A stretch of 64,000 bases of DNA, taken from NCBI RefSeq assembly GCF_003991135.1, contig NZ_CP016379.1:1612001-1676000 (forward strand), read 5' to 3'. Origin of the DNA: Anoxybacter fermentans. Its GTDB lineage: Bacteria > Bacillota > Halanaerobiia > DY22613. Every line of letters begins with the position of its first letter. Positions within the stretch are counted from its first letter, which is position 1. The position numbers were made by a program, and so were the translations under genes. Shown one piece after another: positions 27,705-37,027 of this stretch. The notes beneath the pieces were generated by a model that saw only the letters and a list, made by a program, of their open reading frames with translations, was not told where the DNA came from and did not search any database.

Positions 27705-28376
27705 TCACCAACAAAGCCGTGCATTATCTATATCATACCCTAATCTCTGTAAAAATTCAGAAATTCTTAACCACTGCTCTTCAGCAGAAATCTGGTGAGA
27801 GGGATAGACAAGTAATTTTTCACCAATCTCAAAAGACTCTTTTACCTTATCCGATAATTCCAAAAGCTCTTCTATTCGCTTTTTATGCTTTTTAGCGGTT
27901 AAGAATAAATCAAGAAGATGCAATCCTATTCCGTGTAACATAACATACTCTTCACTATATTCTTCAATCATCTGTTGACCATTAGTTAAAATGCTCTCTC
28001 TAAGACTGATATGCAAATTACTACCGATTCCATAATCTTTTTTTAATCTCGTAATAATAAAATGATGTGAAATTACATTATTTATTTCCATAGCAAGATA
28101 ACTCTCTGGCCAATCTTCTCCAAGACTGACAGAATATAACCCTTCGCCTTTAAGTAGTAAATGAGCTAATTCGTGAGCGGCAACTTCTGCCTGTTGGATA
28201 GTATTTAAATCCTTTGATATATAAATTCGCCATCCCCCGGGAATCCGTTCACAAAATGCAGGATTTTTCTCCGAAATGTAATAACCTACCATAGCCGCTT
28301 CTTCCGATGATAGCTTAAAAAATTCTACAGGCTCTTCAAGTATTTCTAAAACATCTTTTTTCAAATCTCTTTGCAT
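27705..28376 (-). CDS. HExxH zinc metallopeptidase-like protein (ImmA/IrrE type?)
   Basis: A 223-residue soluble protein. QAEVAAHELAHLLLKGEG contains HELAH, an HExxH zinc-binding motif, in the setting typical of ImmA/IrrE-like (DUF955) peptidases. The glutamate of the third ligand may lie in SYLAMEINNVISHHF. There is no signal peptide. The C-terminal half (residues about 120-220) is helical and not recognised. ATG at 28376 has GAGGAGGAATAAA upstream; the ATG at 28391 overlaps that site. No antitoxin/repressor partner gene is adjacent, which is what an ImmA would usually have, so the assignment to that family is uncertain. Monocistronic, with a strong terminator. Confidence 0.7.
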   Translation of the reverse strand: MQRDLKKDVLEILEEPVEFFKLSSEEAAMVGYYISEKNPAFCERIPGGWRIYISKDLNTIQQAEVAAHELAHLLLKGEGLYSVSLGEDWPESYLAMEINNVISHHFIITRLKKDYGIGSNLHISLRESILTNGQQMIEEYSEEYVMLHGIGLHLLDLFLTAKKHKKRIEELLELSDKVKESFEIGEKLLVYPSHQISAEEQWLRISEFLQRLGYDIDNARLCW

Positions 28377-28425
28377 TTTATTCCTCCTCATACTATAAAA
28401 TAGAATTAGTTAACATCATCCATCT

Positions 28426-28695
28426 CTAACTCTTATAAAATTCATTATCGATCATATATGAAAGAATCCATGTAAAAATTGCTGCAGGGATAGCAATTCG
28501 TCCTAAAAGAACCCCGCCAATTCCCGCAACTAAAAAAGGAATAACAACCCGCTCATTTTTAAAATAACTTCCCCAATATTCTACCAGATATTTAACAGCT
28601 GCCCCTCCAACAATGAACATAAAGAAAAAGCCTAAAATAAGAAAAAAAGAAATCCCAAAAGGAGTAATATCTCCTCCCCAAATAAATGGCATCAT
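28426..28695 (-). CDS. small membrane protein, unknown function
   Basis: An 89-residue protein starting at ATG 28695 (MMPFIWGGDITPFGISF), with AAGGAGTGAG six to seven bases upstream. Two or three membrane helices: FFLILGFFFMFIVGGAAVKYL (about 18-38), a middle VIPFLVAGIGGVLLGRIAI (about 52-70) and AAIFTWILSYMI (about 70-82). The charged segment YWGSYFKNER separates them. I do not recognise a family. It lies 49 bases upstream of the metallopeptidase start on the same strand and may be co-transcribed with it. Confidence 0.65.
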   Translation of the reverse strand: MMPFIWGGDITPFGISFFLILGFFFMFIVGGAAVKYLVEYWGSYFKNERVVIPFLVAGIGGVLLGRIAIPAAIFTWILSYMIDNEFYKS

Positions 28696-28771
28696 ATTTA
28701 ACTCACTCCTTCCCTGATTAATTGACAAACCTTTCATTCACTTTTACTTTAACAGAATCTTTAATATTTGT

Positions 28772-28978
28772 CTACCTTATTAAATAAACTCCTGTTAAAA
28801 TACCTTCAAAAATCCTCACGCTTTTAAAAAAATAGATAGACAGAACAGAAGTGAGAAAATATAATACAAAAATAATCAGTTCAATGATAATAACTGCAAT
28901 CCATGTCATTGGAATTTCATCTTCCAGAAAAACCAAAAGTGACTTCAATTTTTTTACCATATTTATAAAACAGTACAA
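28772..28978 (-). CDS. possible small membrane peptide (weak)
   Basis: A 68-codon frame, or 62 from the inner ATG at 28960 (MVKKLKSLLVFLEDEIPMTW). One or two hydrophobic helices (WIAVIIIELIIFVLYFLTSV). No convincing ribosome site precedes either ATG, and it is in an AT-rich gap where hydrophobic frames arise by chance. Listed because of the tight stretch of helix and its place just upstream of the 28426-28695 membrane protein. Confidence 0.25.
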   Translation of the reverse strand: MYCFINMVKKLKSLLVFLEDEIPMTWIAVIIIELIIFVLYFLTSVLSIYFFKSVRIFEGILTGVYLIR

Positions 28979-29079
28979 AAAACAACTCTATAAAAAAACT
29001 ATAACTGATACACCATATAGAAAAGCAAACACTTCCTCAATTTCTCCAGTTGTAATAAATGATTATACTGCAAAAACAT

Positions 29080-29510
29080 AGATTTTTGATCTTCTAAGTT
29101 TGAATAAACATAATAAAAATTTCACAACAAATTGTAAACATGTTTTCATATACTGATTCAATCTCCAATAATTTAAGAACTGATAGACTATACGTCTTTT
29201 TTTTATCCCCTTTAATATCTGTTTGAAGTTATAACCCATAATTTTAAGCAGTACAAAATAACGGACCTTGAGTAAGCCACGAACTAATAAACGTTTTAAA
29301 CCAAATGCCCTTTTTAATGCAGATATAGTACCTTGCTATGGCTGCCCTCAAGAAGGAACTATTTCTTCACAGTTTCTGAAGAAATCAAGAAATTTATGGT
29401 TAGTATGATGTTTTCCATTTTCAAATGTCAGGTCAAGAATTTCATTAGTATTAGCGATAATTCTCAGCTTTTCTTTGAAAGAAGGACGGTCTTTATACCG
29501 GGGGTTATAA
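29080..29510 (-). mobile_element. composite remnant of two transposases
   Basis: On the minus strand, 29330-29085 encodes a transposase C-terminus (ALKRAFGLKRLLVRGLLKVR, then FVLLKIMGYNFKQILKGI) of IS1182-like appearance. It is joined at about 29335 to a segment (29340-29500) that matches the middle of the remnant at 9620-9760 (TNEILDLT, HHTNHKFLDFF, EEIVPS). The junction suggests deletion or nested insertion between two dead elements. A 20-base terminus of the palindromic repeat family (29060-29079) abuts the end. Confidence 0.5.
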
Positions 29511-29716
29511 AAACGGTGAAGAACTACCCGAGTACTGAAAAGCTTTCTACCTGTGATGTGAAAAATCCAAATACAGTATCAGTAACCATCAATGGTTGGA
29601 AGAACATTCCCCTGAAGGAATACCTATCATCTTATTTTTGCCAGTTGAAGAGTAATATTTGCCCTTTTTTATTTACCTGTAAGACCTGGCTCATTATGTA
29701 ATAATTAAAGAAATAA

Positions 29717-30588
29717 TTATTTTTGACCTCTCGCAATAATCATAACAGAAAGAGTCATATTAGGACTCTTTAATAGTAACCCGGGATTTTTCTTAAAACG
29801 CTCTAAAGTTTTTTCCCAATAATCAAAATACAAATTGTATTCTTCATCAGTTAATACTCCACTTTCCTTAAGGCCCTGGAAACGTCTTTTATTTCTTTCC
29901 ATCATAATTTTACGGCTTTCAATAGTTTTCTCTACATCATCTTTATTAACTGCACAATCTAAATGTATGTTGGTTTTACCAAAAACGTTTACATTTTTTA
30001 AGCCTTCCTTGATAAAAATCTCTGGTAATTTCATACCCAGCTGTTTATTGTACCCTTTTTCTTCAGCAGCTTGATTAATTGCTTTAAGTGTTTTTATTTC
30101 AATATCATAAACCTCTTTAGGAACATTAGGCCAATTATATTGTCTTTCCTTTAGCCCTGCATCAATACACACAACTAAACCTCCAGGTTTTGTTACTCTA
30201 ATCATTTCCCGCAAAACTTTTTGGGGATTTATAGTGTTGCCCAAAACAAATTGACAAACCGTTAAATCAAATTGATCATCAGAAAACTCCAGATTATAAG
30301 CGTCTTGAACATCATTATCTTAAGTTTATTTTCTTTTGATATCTCCTTGGCTACACTCAACAAATTTCTATCTATATCAATACCGTAAAAATCCCCTTCC
30401 CCAATATGACTGGCAATCATTCTAATCATCCACCCAGTTCCACAACCCACATCCAAAATTTTCTGGCCTTTTTTTACATTAATAAAATCAAAAAACTGAT
30501 CTACTAAATACTTATCCCAAAGTTTTTTTCTCGATATTTCCAGTTGCTGAGCATTAAACTTTAAAATCTTTTCATTTTGTGAATACAT
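29717..30588 (-). pseudogene. SAM-dependent methyltransferase, frameshifted
   Basis: Class I methyltransferase. The first part starts at ATG 30588 (AGGGAGTG upstream) and contains the SAM site GQKILDVGCGTGWMIRMI and the acidic residue motif FYGIDIDRNLL. At about 30316 the frame is lost after KENKLK; the correct frame continues as DVQDAYNLEFSDDQFDLTVC and GNTINPQKVLREMIRVTKPG (29717-30244), the motif near the end of the fold. No long homopolymer is at the break, so this looks like a true mutation. The rebuilt protein is about 290 residues, normal for UbiE-like enzymes with an added C-terminal domain. The substrate is unknown. Confidence 0.8.
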
Positions 30589-30593
30589 AATTT

Positions 30594-30940
30594 TCACTCC
30601 CTTATTCTTGTTAATATATTCTGATTCTGAATTTTTGTTAATAACCCATTAACATATAGCGATACTCTTTCGATAATTTCCATATAATCCCATAAAGCAA
30701 GACCCGTGGAAATATAATAATTAATATACTTAACCAAACTATCAAGATCACTAATAAATTTACTTTGCTAAAATCTTTGTATAGCATTTAATTTATAATT
30801 CGAGATTTTAAACTCTAACCATTGAAGGCATTTTATCAATTTTTCTAAATTTAAAGATGTTTTGATGAACAAAAAACCACAGTTCTTTTCAACATAAAAT
30901 TGGTAGAAAAAATTTGTATCAACCTTCCTCAACTCATCTA
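30594..30940 (-). pseudogene. degenerate reading frame upstream of the methyltransferase
   Basis: A frame ending at TGA 30596-30594 reads SDLDSLVKYINYYISTGLAL then WDYMEIIERVSLYVNGLLTK; further up, across one TAG, it reads KVDTNFFYQFYVEKNCGFLF and SLNLEKLIKCLQWLEFKI. The even amino-acid mix over about 110 codons suggests a decayed protein gene that ended next to the methyltransferase ribosome site. I do not recognise it. The rest of 30940-31037 shows nothing. Confidence 0.35.
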
Positions 30941-31037
30941 ATTACAGCCCTTTCTGGGATTTTTGTGATTCTAATAATATTACACAATCATTAAGGGCTT
31001 TTGATAAATATATAGTTTTATGTTTTGGGTGGAAACA

Positions 31038-32262
31038 ATCTAGCCCCCTAATCGATTTGGATAAAGAATACGACGATGATATAATGGTAATCGAAGGGGG
31101 TTTTTAATTTATAAAACGCAGAAAATACTCTGATGAATTCAAACAGCAAAACGCTGAATCAAGGTACTCCGAAGTAGTTAGTAGACTTGAATACTGAAAA
31201 TGATAGGCTTAAAAAACTCCCTGCTGAAAAGGAGTTAGAATTAGCAGTTTTAAGAGATTTGAGGGATAAGGTAAACCCTCAGTAGCCGACAAAGTTGCTA
31301 TAGCTAAAAAGTGAATAGATAAGGGATATTTAGCTAGAGGTAGCCTTATCCTCGGTTTTGTCGGCTTAACTCCTTCCACTTATTATGAGAATATATCCAA
31401 AGAACCCAAACATCAAGAAATAAAAACATTCAAACTACCCGGTAAACCCATTCCGGGTTATTCCTTAACCATCCAGGGAATAAAAATTTCGGACGGCCAA
31501 ATCAAAGAATGGCTTTTGGAGCTGGTCGAAGGTGACGGATTCCCTTATGGATATGGGAAATTAACAGTTTGTCTCAGGGAAGATTATAGCCTTAGAATAA
31601 ATCACAAAAAAGTTTATAGATTGTGTAAGGAATTAAATATATTAAAACCCCAACGTAAGCTTAAAAAAGGTCGTCTCGCAAGATAGCTAAACAAACGAAA
31701 GTAACCTCACCAAACCAACTGTAGGAAATGGATATTAAATTATAGATACATAAGCGGTACAGATCAGTTTTTCTTTTAACTTCTTTAATTGATGTTTTTA
31801 ACCGTTCAATTATAGATTATCAGATAGGTTTATCCTGTACTGCTGATAATGCTTGTAGAGTACTAAAAAATGCACTGAGAAAAAGATAAATCGCGAAGGG
31901 AATGAATATACCTGTAATCAGAACGGATAATGATCCGCAGTTTATATCAAATAAATTTGCAAATACATTTAAGTTTCTAGGGATAAAATATGAAAGAATA
32001 CCAGTTAAAACATCGAATATGAATACTCACATTGAATCATTTCATTCAATCCTGAAGAAAAAATGTTATGGAATAAATGAATTCAGCAGTTTTATGGAAG
32101 TTTATGATATAGTGACAAATTACACAAAATATTATAATCGTCGGAAACGGCATGAAAGTTTAAACTTTATAACTTCAAATCAGTATTATGAAGCAGCAAC
32201 GAGCAACTCTATGAATGCAAAATCTTTTGTTGCATAATCTCCAATTTTAGGGGATCAGACCG
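31038..32262 (+). mobile_element. degenerate IS3-family element
   Basis: Imperfect inverted ends (TCTAGCCCCCTAA near 31040, complemented by TTAGGGGATCAGA near 32257). Inside, on the plus strand, orfA begins RRKYSDEFKQQ (about 31120) and is broken by stops. orfB pieces include SLTIQGIKISDGQIKEWLLE and YGYGKLTVCLREDYSLRINH (31460-31630), and the rve domain end at 31902-32237 (IRTDNDPQFISNKFANTFKF, then HIESFHSILKKKCY with the catalytic glutamate, and YYNRRKRHESLNFITSNQYY). The order and motifs are those of IS3/IS150-type elements; several stops make it inactive. Confidence 0.8.
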
Positions 32263-32373
32263 GAAAGATTTGAATGTGTGGATTAATAATATCTGTTTTA
32301 ATATTTTCTAAATATTAATCTAATTAATTACATTATTTTATTTATTGTACTATATTTTGTGTTGAATATCAAT

Positions 32374-33677
32374 AGATGATGTCAAGAATTTTGTATAAAT
32401 AAATTCTCAAGATCCATAACGCTCTTTGAAAAGTTGTTGTAATTGTTCTTTAGCACTTAAAAATCCTTTCATGTTTCGGTTACTCCATTTGGCATTATAG
32501 TTAATAACTTTCAAATAAATAATCCTCTCAGCTACTGTCTCAGTTGATAAGCTGTTAACTAGATTTAACCTTTTACGAAGCTCTTTAATAGCTCTTTCTA
32601 TCCAGTTGGTAGTATAGATTGCCCTACGAATCGCAGATAGATACTTATTTCGTTTTGTCCATCCCACCAACTTTGAGTAACTTTAGGGTAAATTTGTCCC
32701 CATTTATTGCAAAATTCCTCTAATGCCTTTCTGACATATTCCATGTCAGGAGCATTATAAATGGTTTTTAAATCTTCTGTTATCTCGTTTACATGCTTTT
32801 TACGTACTTTAGTTATAGTGTTTCTAACCTTATGCACAATACACCGTTGTATGTCAGCTTTAGAATAAACTTTGAGAAATGCATCCTTCAATCCCAGAAG
32901 ACCATCCATGACACCCAATAAAACTTCTTCCAGTCCCCTGGACTTTAAACTTAACAAAACTTCTTCCCAGAGAGCAGAAGATTCTGAAGCTCCTATATAG
33001 AAATCAAAAATCTCTCTATAACCTTCTTCATCGATGCCAATGATCACATATACAAATTCATTGTCAACATACTCACGACGCAACTTTACACTCATACCAT
33101 CAGTGTATAGAACGCTATAACGCCTTTTGAATTTACGTTGATGCCATTTATTCAGTTCTTCTAAAGCAACATCTGTTAAATTGCTGACAGATGATGCGCT
33201 ATATTTAGTACCGTACATTTTTTCAATAGTTTCAGCAATATCTCTGATACTGAGACCTTTGGCATACAATTTCTTCCAACCAATTGTCACAACGCTGATA
33301 AAGCTCAAAAAGAACAGTTTTAAATTCACCATTTCTATCTCGTGGTACCTTTAAATCCCGAATATTGCCATATTTGGTTTTAAAACTGCGAGTGTAATAA
33401 CCATTACGACTATTACCTGAATTTCTTCTTGTAGGGTCATATTTTTTCATAATTTTAAAAATTCATTCAATTCAGCCTTAAAGAGCGTTTGAAAAAATTC
33501 TTTAATCAAATCAGTTAATAAACTATCTAAATCTACTTGACCTGCCATTGAAGTATACTATTCATAAGTGGAATCTTCCTTTAGGTTGAGATTTTTGTTC
33601 GGCAAACAATTACTTCAACCTTTCAAAGAGGATTCTCTTTTTTATTTATGTGAGATTTACACAAAATATTATACACT
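32374..33677 (-). mobile_element. degenerate IS256-family element
   Basis: Encloses a broken Mutator-type transposase gene. Approximate ends are set by a partly inverted TTTTGTATAAAT (near 32390) and its counterpart ATTTACACAAAATA near 33655-33668. No clean 8-9 bp duplication was identified, so the limits are approximate. Confidence 0.6.
32407..33548 (-). pseudogene. IS256-type transposase, broken
   Basis: Begins ATG 33548 (MAGQVDLDSLLTDLIKEFFQ) and meets an in-frame TGA just before KKYDPTRRNSGNSRNGYYTR. Two further frame changes (around 33240 and 32650) separate RGLSIRDIAETIEKMYGTK-like DNA-binding parts and the catalytic core (VLYTDGMSVKLRREYVDN, VMDGLLGLKDAFLKVY with the first and second Asp, and IQRCIVHKVRNT) from the C-terminus (AIYTTNWIERAIKELRKRL with the catalytic glutamate region). 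At least one stop and two shifts make it inactive. Confidence 0.88.
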
Positions 33678-33715
33678 ACTCTTTAAAAAATCCACCAAAA
33701 CTCATAAATAATCAA

Positions 33716-33797
33716 ACTTCAAAAAGCTAATTTTGTAAATCGAATTTTAGATGGTTTGAAAAATTTCTTTTGAAGCGAAAAATTAGCTTTTTGCAGT
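33716..33797. repeat. palindromic intergenic repeat, short copy R7
   Basis: About 82 bp, with one arm nearly intact (AAATCGAATTTTAGATGGTT, GAAAAATTTC, GCGAAAAATTAGC) and the other reduced to its outer 15 bases. Sits between the IS256 remnant and the hcp terminator. Confidence 0.8.
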
Positions 33798-33815
33798 AAA
33801 ATCATAAAAAAAGAA

Positions 33816-33852
33816 AAACCTCCGTCTCTCTTTTTAGAGAAACGGAGGTTTA
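33816..33852 (-). terminator. intrinsic terminator of hcp
   Basis: AAACCTCCGTTTCTC pairs with GAGAGACGGAGGTTT (one mismatch) around TAAAAA, followed by TTC TTTTTT on the minus strand. It lies 31 bases past the stop. Confidence 0.88.
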
Positions 33853-33882
33853 AAATTACATGACCAGGATTACTATTAGTAA

Positions 33883-35172
33883 TTATTCACCCAACATTTC
33901 TTTCAAATCTTCCTTAACATCACCTGTCAATTTCAGACCAAAGTTTTTAACCAGTGCATCAACTACACCAGGAGTTAAAAACTCAGGTGCTTTAGGCCCG
34001 ATATAGATATTCTTTATACCCAGGCTGAAGAGACCCAGAAGAATTGCAACGGCTTTTTGTTCAAACCAGGAAAGTACAATATTTAAAGGCAGATCATTAA
34101 CAGAGCAATCAAAAGCTTCTGCTAAAGCTACTGCAATCTTGACTGCAGAGATAGAGTTATTGCACTGACCAAGATCAATATAGCGTGGGATATTGGTTCC
34201 TGGTACAGTACCATAATCTATATCATTAAATCTAAACTTACCACAGGAAGTAGTAAGAATTACACAGTCTTCTGGTAGAGATGTTGCCAATTCTCTGTAG
34301 TATTCGCCACCTTTACCAGGAGCATCGCAACCAGCAATTACAAAGAACTTACGAATCTTACCACTCTTTACAGCATCAATGATCTCTGAAGCAATAGAGA
34401 GTACTGTCTCATGATGGAAACCGGTTACAAGGGTCTTATCAGAATCCATATTGGCCTCTGGTAAAGAAAGAGCTTTTTCGATAATAGGAGTAAAATCATC
34501 ATTTTCAATCTTTTGCACACCCTCTAAACCTGCTACATCATAAGCAAAGAAACGATCAGAATAGCTACCTTTAATTGGCATGATACAGTTTGTTGTACCC
34601 AAAATTGCTCCAGGGAACTCCTCAAAGAGTTTACGCTGATCATACCATGCTTTACCTACATTTCCTTTAAGATGCTTATATTTACGCAATTCTGGATAAC
34701 CATGAGCTGGCAGCATTTCTGAGTGGGTATAGATATTAACACCTTTACCTTCACTTTGTTCCAACAATTTCTTTAAAGCATACAGATTATGACCAGTAAC
34801 CAGTATACAATGTCCTTCAACTTTGTCTTCGGTTACAGTAACCGGAGATGGTACACCAAGTTTTGAAGTATGAGCTTTATCTAAAAGATCCATTACCTTT
34901 ACAGTTGCCTGACCCACTTTCAGAGCCATATCGATATGCTCCTGTAAGTTAAAGTTTACATTGGTTAATGTAATATAAAGTGCTTCCTGAATAATAGCAT
35001 CAATTTCTGGATCAGTATAACCCAATTGACGTGCGTGCGTTGCGTATGCAGCTACACCTTTCAAACCGAAGATAATAGTATCCTGCAGACTTGCAATATC
35101 CTCATTCTTACCACAAACACCTACTTTTGTACAGCCACCCTTTGGAGTCTGTTCGCATTGATAACAAAACAT
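33883..35172 (-). CDS. hcp: hybrid-cluster protein (hydroxylamine reductase), short class
   Basis: HCP is a cytoplasmic iron-sulfur protein linked to reduction of NO or hydroxylamine and nitrosative-stress defence. The N-terminal cluster ligands are C3, C6, C14 and C20 (MFCYQCEQTPKGGCTKVGVC). The hybrid-cluster region is present: ILVTGHNLYALKKLLEQ, IYTHSEMLPAHGYPEL, NCIMPIKGSYSDRFF, FVIAGCDAPGKGGEYY and ILTTSCGKFRFNDID. At 429 residues it is about 110 shorter than E. coli-type proteins; the missing part follows the N-terminal cluster region, as in class III HCPs of thermophiles and methanogens. No hcr reductase is adjacent. Monocistronic, with a palindrome upstream that could be a Crp/Fnr-type operator. 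Confidence 0.94.
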   Translation of the reverse strand: MFCYQCEQTPKGGCTKVGVCGKNEDIASLQDTIIFGLKGVAAYATHARQLGYTDPEIDAIIQEALYITLTNVNFNLQEHIDMALKVGQATVKVMDLLDKAHTSKLGVPSPVTVTEDKVEGHCILVTGHNLYALKKLLEQSEGKGVNIYTHSEMLPAHGYPELRKYKHLKGNVGKAWYDQRKLFEEFPGAILGTTNCIMPIKGSYSDRFFAYDVAGLEGVQKIENDDFTPIIEKALSLPEANMDSDKTLVTGFHHETVLSIASEIIDAVKSGKIRKFFVIAGCDAPGKGGEYYRELATSLPEDCVILTTSCGKFRFNDIDYGTVPGTNIPRYIDLGQCNNSISAVKIAVALAEAFDCSVNDLPLNIVLSWFEQKAVAILLGLFSLGIKNIYIGPKAPEFLTPGVVDALVKNFGLKLTGDVKEDLKEMLGE

Positions 35173-35333
35173 CCTTAACTCTCCTCCTTTGGTATTTTTT
35201 GATTTTTGATATTCTAAATCTTTTCCCCTAAATTTATTGAGTCGGGATTAATTAAAATGGGGGACTTTCACCTTACACCTCCATTATAGTTTCAGAAAGG
35301 GATAACTAGCGATGATATATGTCACTTTTTACT

Positions 35334-35347
35334 GTGATTATTATCAC
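35334..35347. promoter_or_regulatory. candidate Crp/Fnr-type operator upstream of hcp
   Basis: GTGAT-TATT-ATCAC, a perfect 5-bp inverted repeat about 160 bases before the hcp start, close to the TGTGA-N6-TCACA consensus of Crp/Fnr-family regulators (HcpR is one such regulator of hcp in other anaerobes). The rest of the 437-base gap (35173-35609) holds nothing else I can support. Confidence 0.4.
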
Positions 35348-37027
35348 TCTTTCAAATCTTTTTCAAAGCATTTAACCTTTAATCTTAAAGATAAACTACT
35401 GAAGAAAAAATTAAAATAAATTTTACTATTTAAGTTGAATTTCCTAAATATTCAGTATTCACCTATTTTAAAAAGTTTTATCAGATGATGCATATTGATT
35501 AATTTACTCCTATTTTTTAATTATTCTTTGAACTATTTGAAGGAAAAGTTTAATATATGCGAATATATTCACAATATATATTTTTTACTAAATAAGGGAG
35601 TGGTTTAAATTGAAAAGTAAAATTGGGTATTTGCTGATAATTCTAACTTTAATTTTGGGAGGGTGTATTAATACAACAAATACATTGAAATCAATCGAAC
35701 TATCTCCCACTCAAATCACATTACACCCCGGTGAAACCCAGGAATTTTTAGCAATCGGTAAGGATCAAAATGGAAATGTAATAAAATTTAATCCATCCTG
35801 GACTCTAAGCTCCAATATTGGAACTCTTAGTTCAACCACTGGAAGTACTACCACTTTCACCGCTACAAGTCCGGGTAAAGCTACTTTAACTGTAAGTTCA
35901 GGAGTATTATCAGCAAGTGCATCTATAACTATTGTGGAAAATAATGTTTTAACAAGTTTAAGCATTACACCTTCTTCTGTAAGAATAGGACTAAACCAGA
36001 CACAAGAATTTCAAGTTGTTGGAAAAGATCAATACGGAAATGAAATAGAAATAAATCCCACATGGGTTGTGACAGGTGAAATTGGAACAGTTAATCCTGA
36101 AAGTGGAGTTTGTACTACTTTTACAGCAACTGCTGCTGGAACTGGAACACTAACAGCAAGTGTTGGTGATATTTCCTGTAGTGTAGAAATAACCGTTGAA
36201 TCTCCTGTAGAATTCGCTGATCCAAATCTAGAAGCTGTTATTCGTGAGGAACTGCAAAAATTTGAAGGTCCTCTCTATCCTTTTGAACTGGAATCTCTAT
36301 ATTCTCTTTCTGCCGATGAAAAAAAAGATTTTTAATTTAGCCGGAATAGAATATTGTACCAATTTATCATACTTAAATCTTGATGACAATTATATCTCTG
36401 ACTTGACTCCTTTAGCCAACCTTACAAAATTGGAATATTTATATCTGAATTATAATCAAATCCAAAATATCAGTCTATTAGCAAATTTAACAGAATTAAT
36501 ACTTCTGGGACTGGGTGAAAATCAAATCACAGATATTACACCTCTAAATAATTTAGTAAAATTAGAAACACTTTATTTATATAACAACCCCATTGTTGAT
36601 CTTTCACCCATTTCGGAATTAGTTCAGCTAAAAAAACTTGATGCAGAGTATCTTCAAATTTCAGATATAAGTTTTCTATCAAATTTAACCCAACTTACTG
36701 AATTATATTTATCTTATAACCAAATTTCTGACCTATCTCCTTTACAAAACCTGACTAATTTAGAAATTCTCTGTTTGGATGAAAATCCAATCAGTGATAT
36801 AACTCCTTTGGCAAACTTAACAAAAATGGAAATTCTAAATTTATCTGATACTTCTGGAATTAGTGACATTCAACCATTAGAAGGGATGGTTAATCTAAAG
36901 ACATTACGGCTTAGTGATAATAAAATAACAGACATTTCTCCTTTGAAAAATATGTTATATTTAGAATATTTAGACCTTTCTTATAACTTGATTTCCGATA
37001 TTTCTATCCTTAGCAACAAAAAATATT

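Noticed and set aside
27448-27714. 88-codon frame on the minus strand (MLVILKNHSK...), and the similar 91-codon frame at 43017-43292
   Set aside because: Both run through the palindromic repeats R6 and R8 and share sequence only because the repeat does; no ribosome site, and the frames break in other copies.
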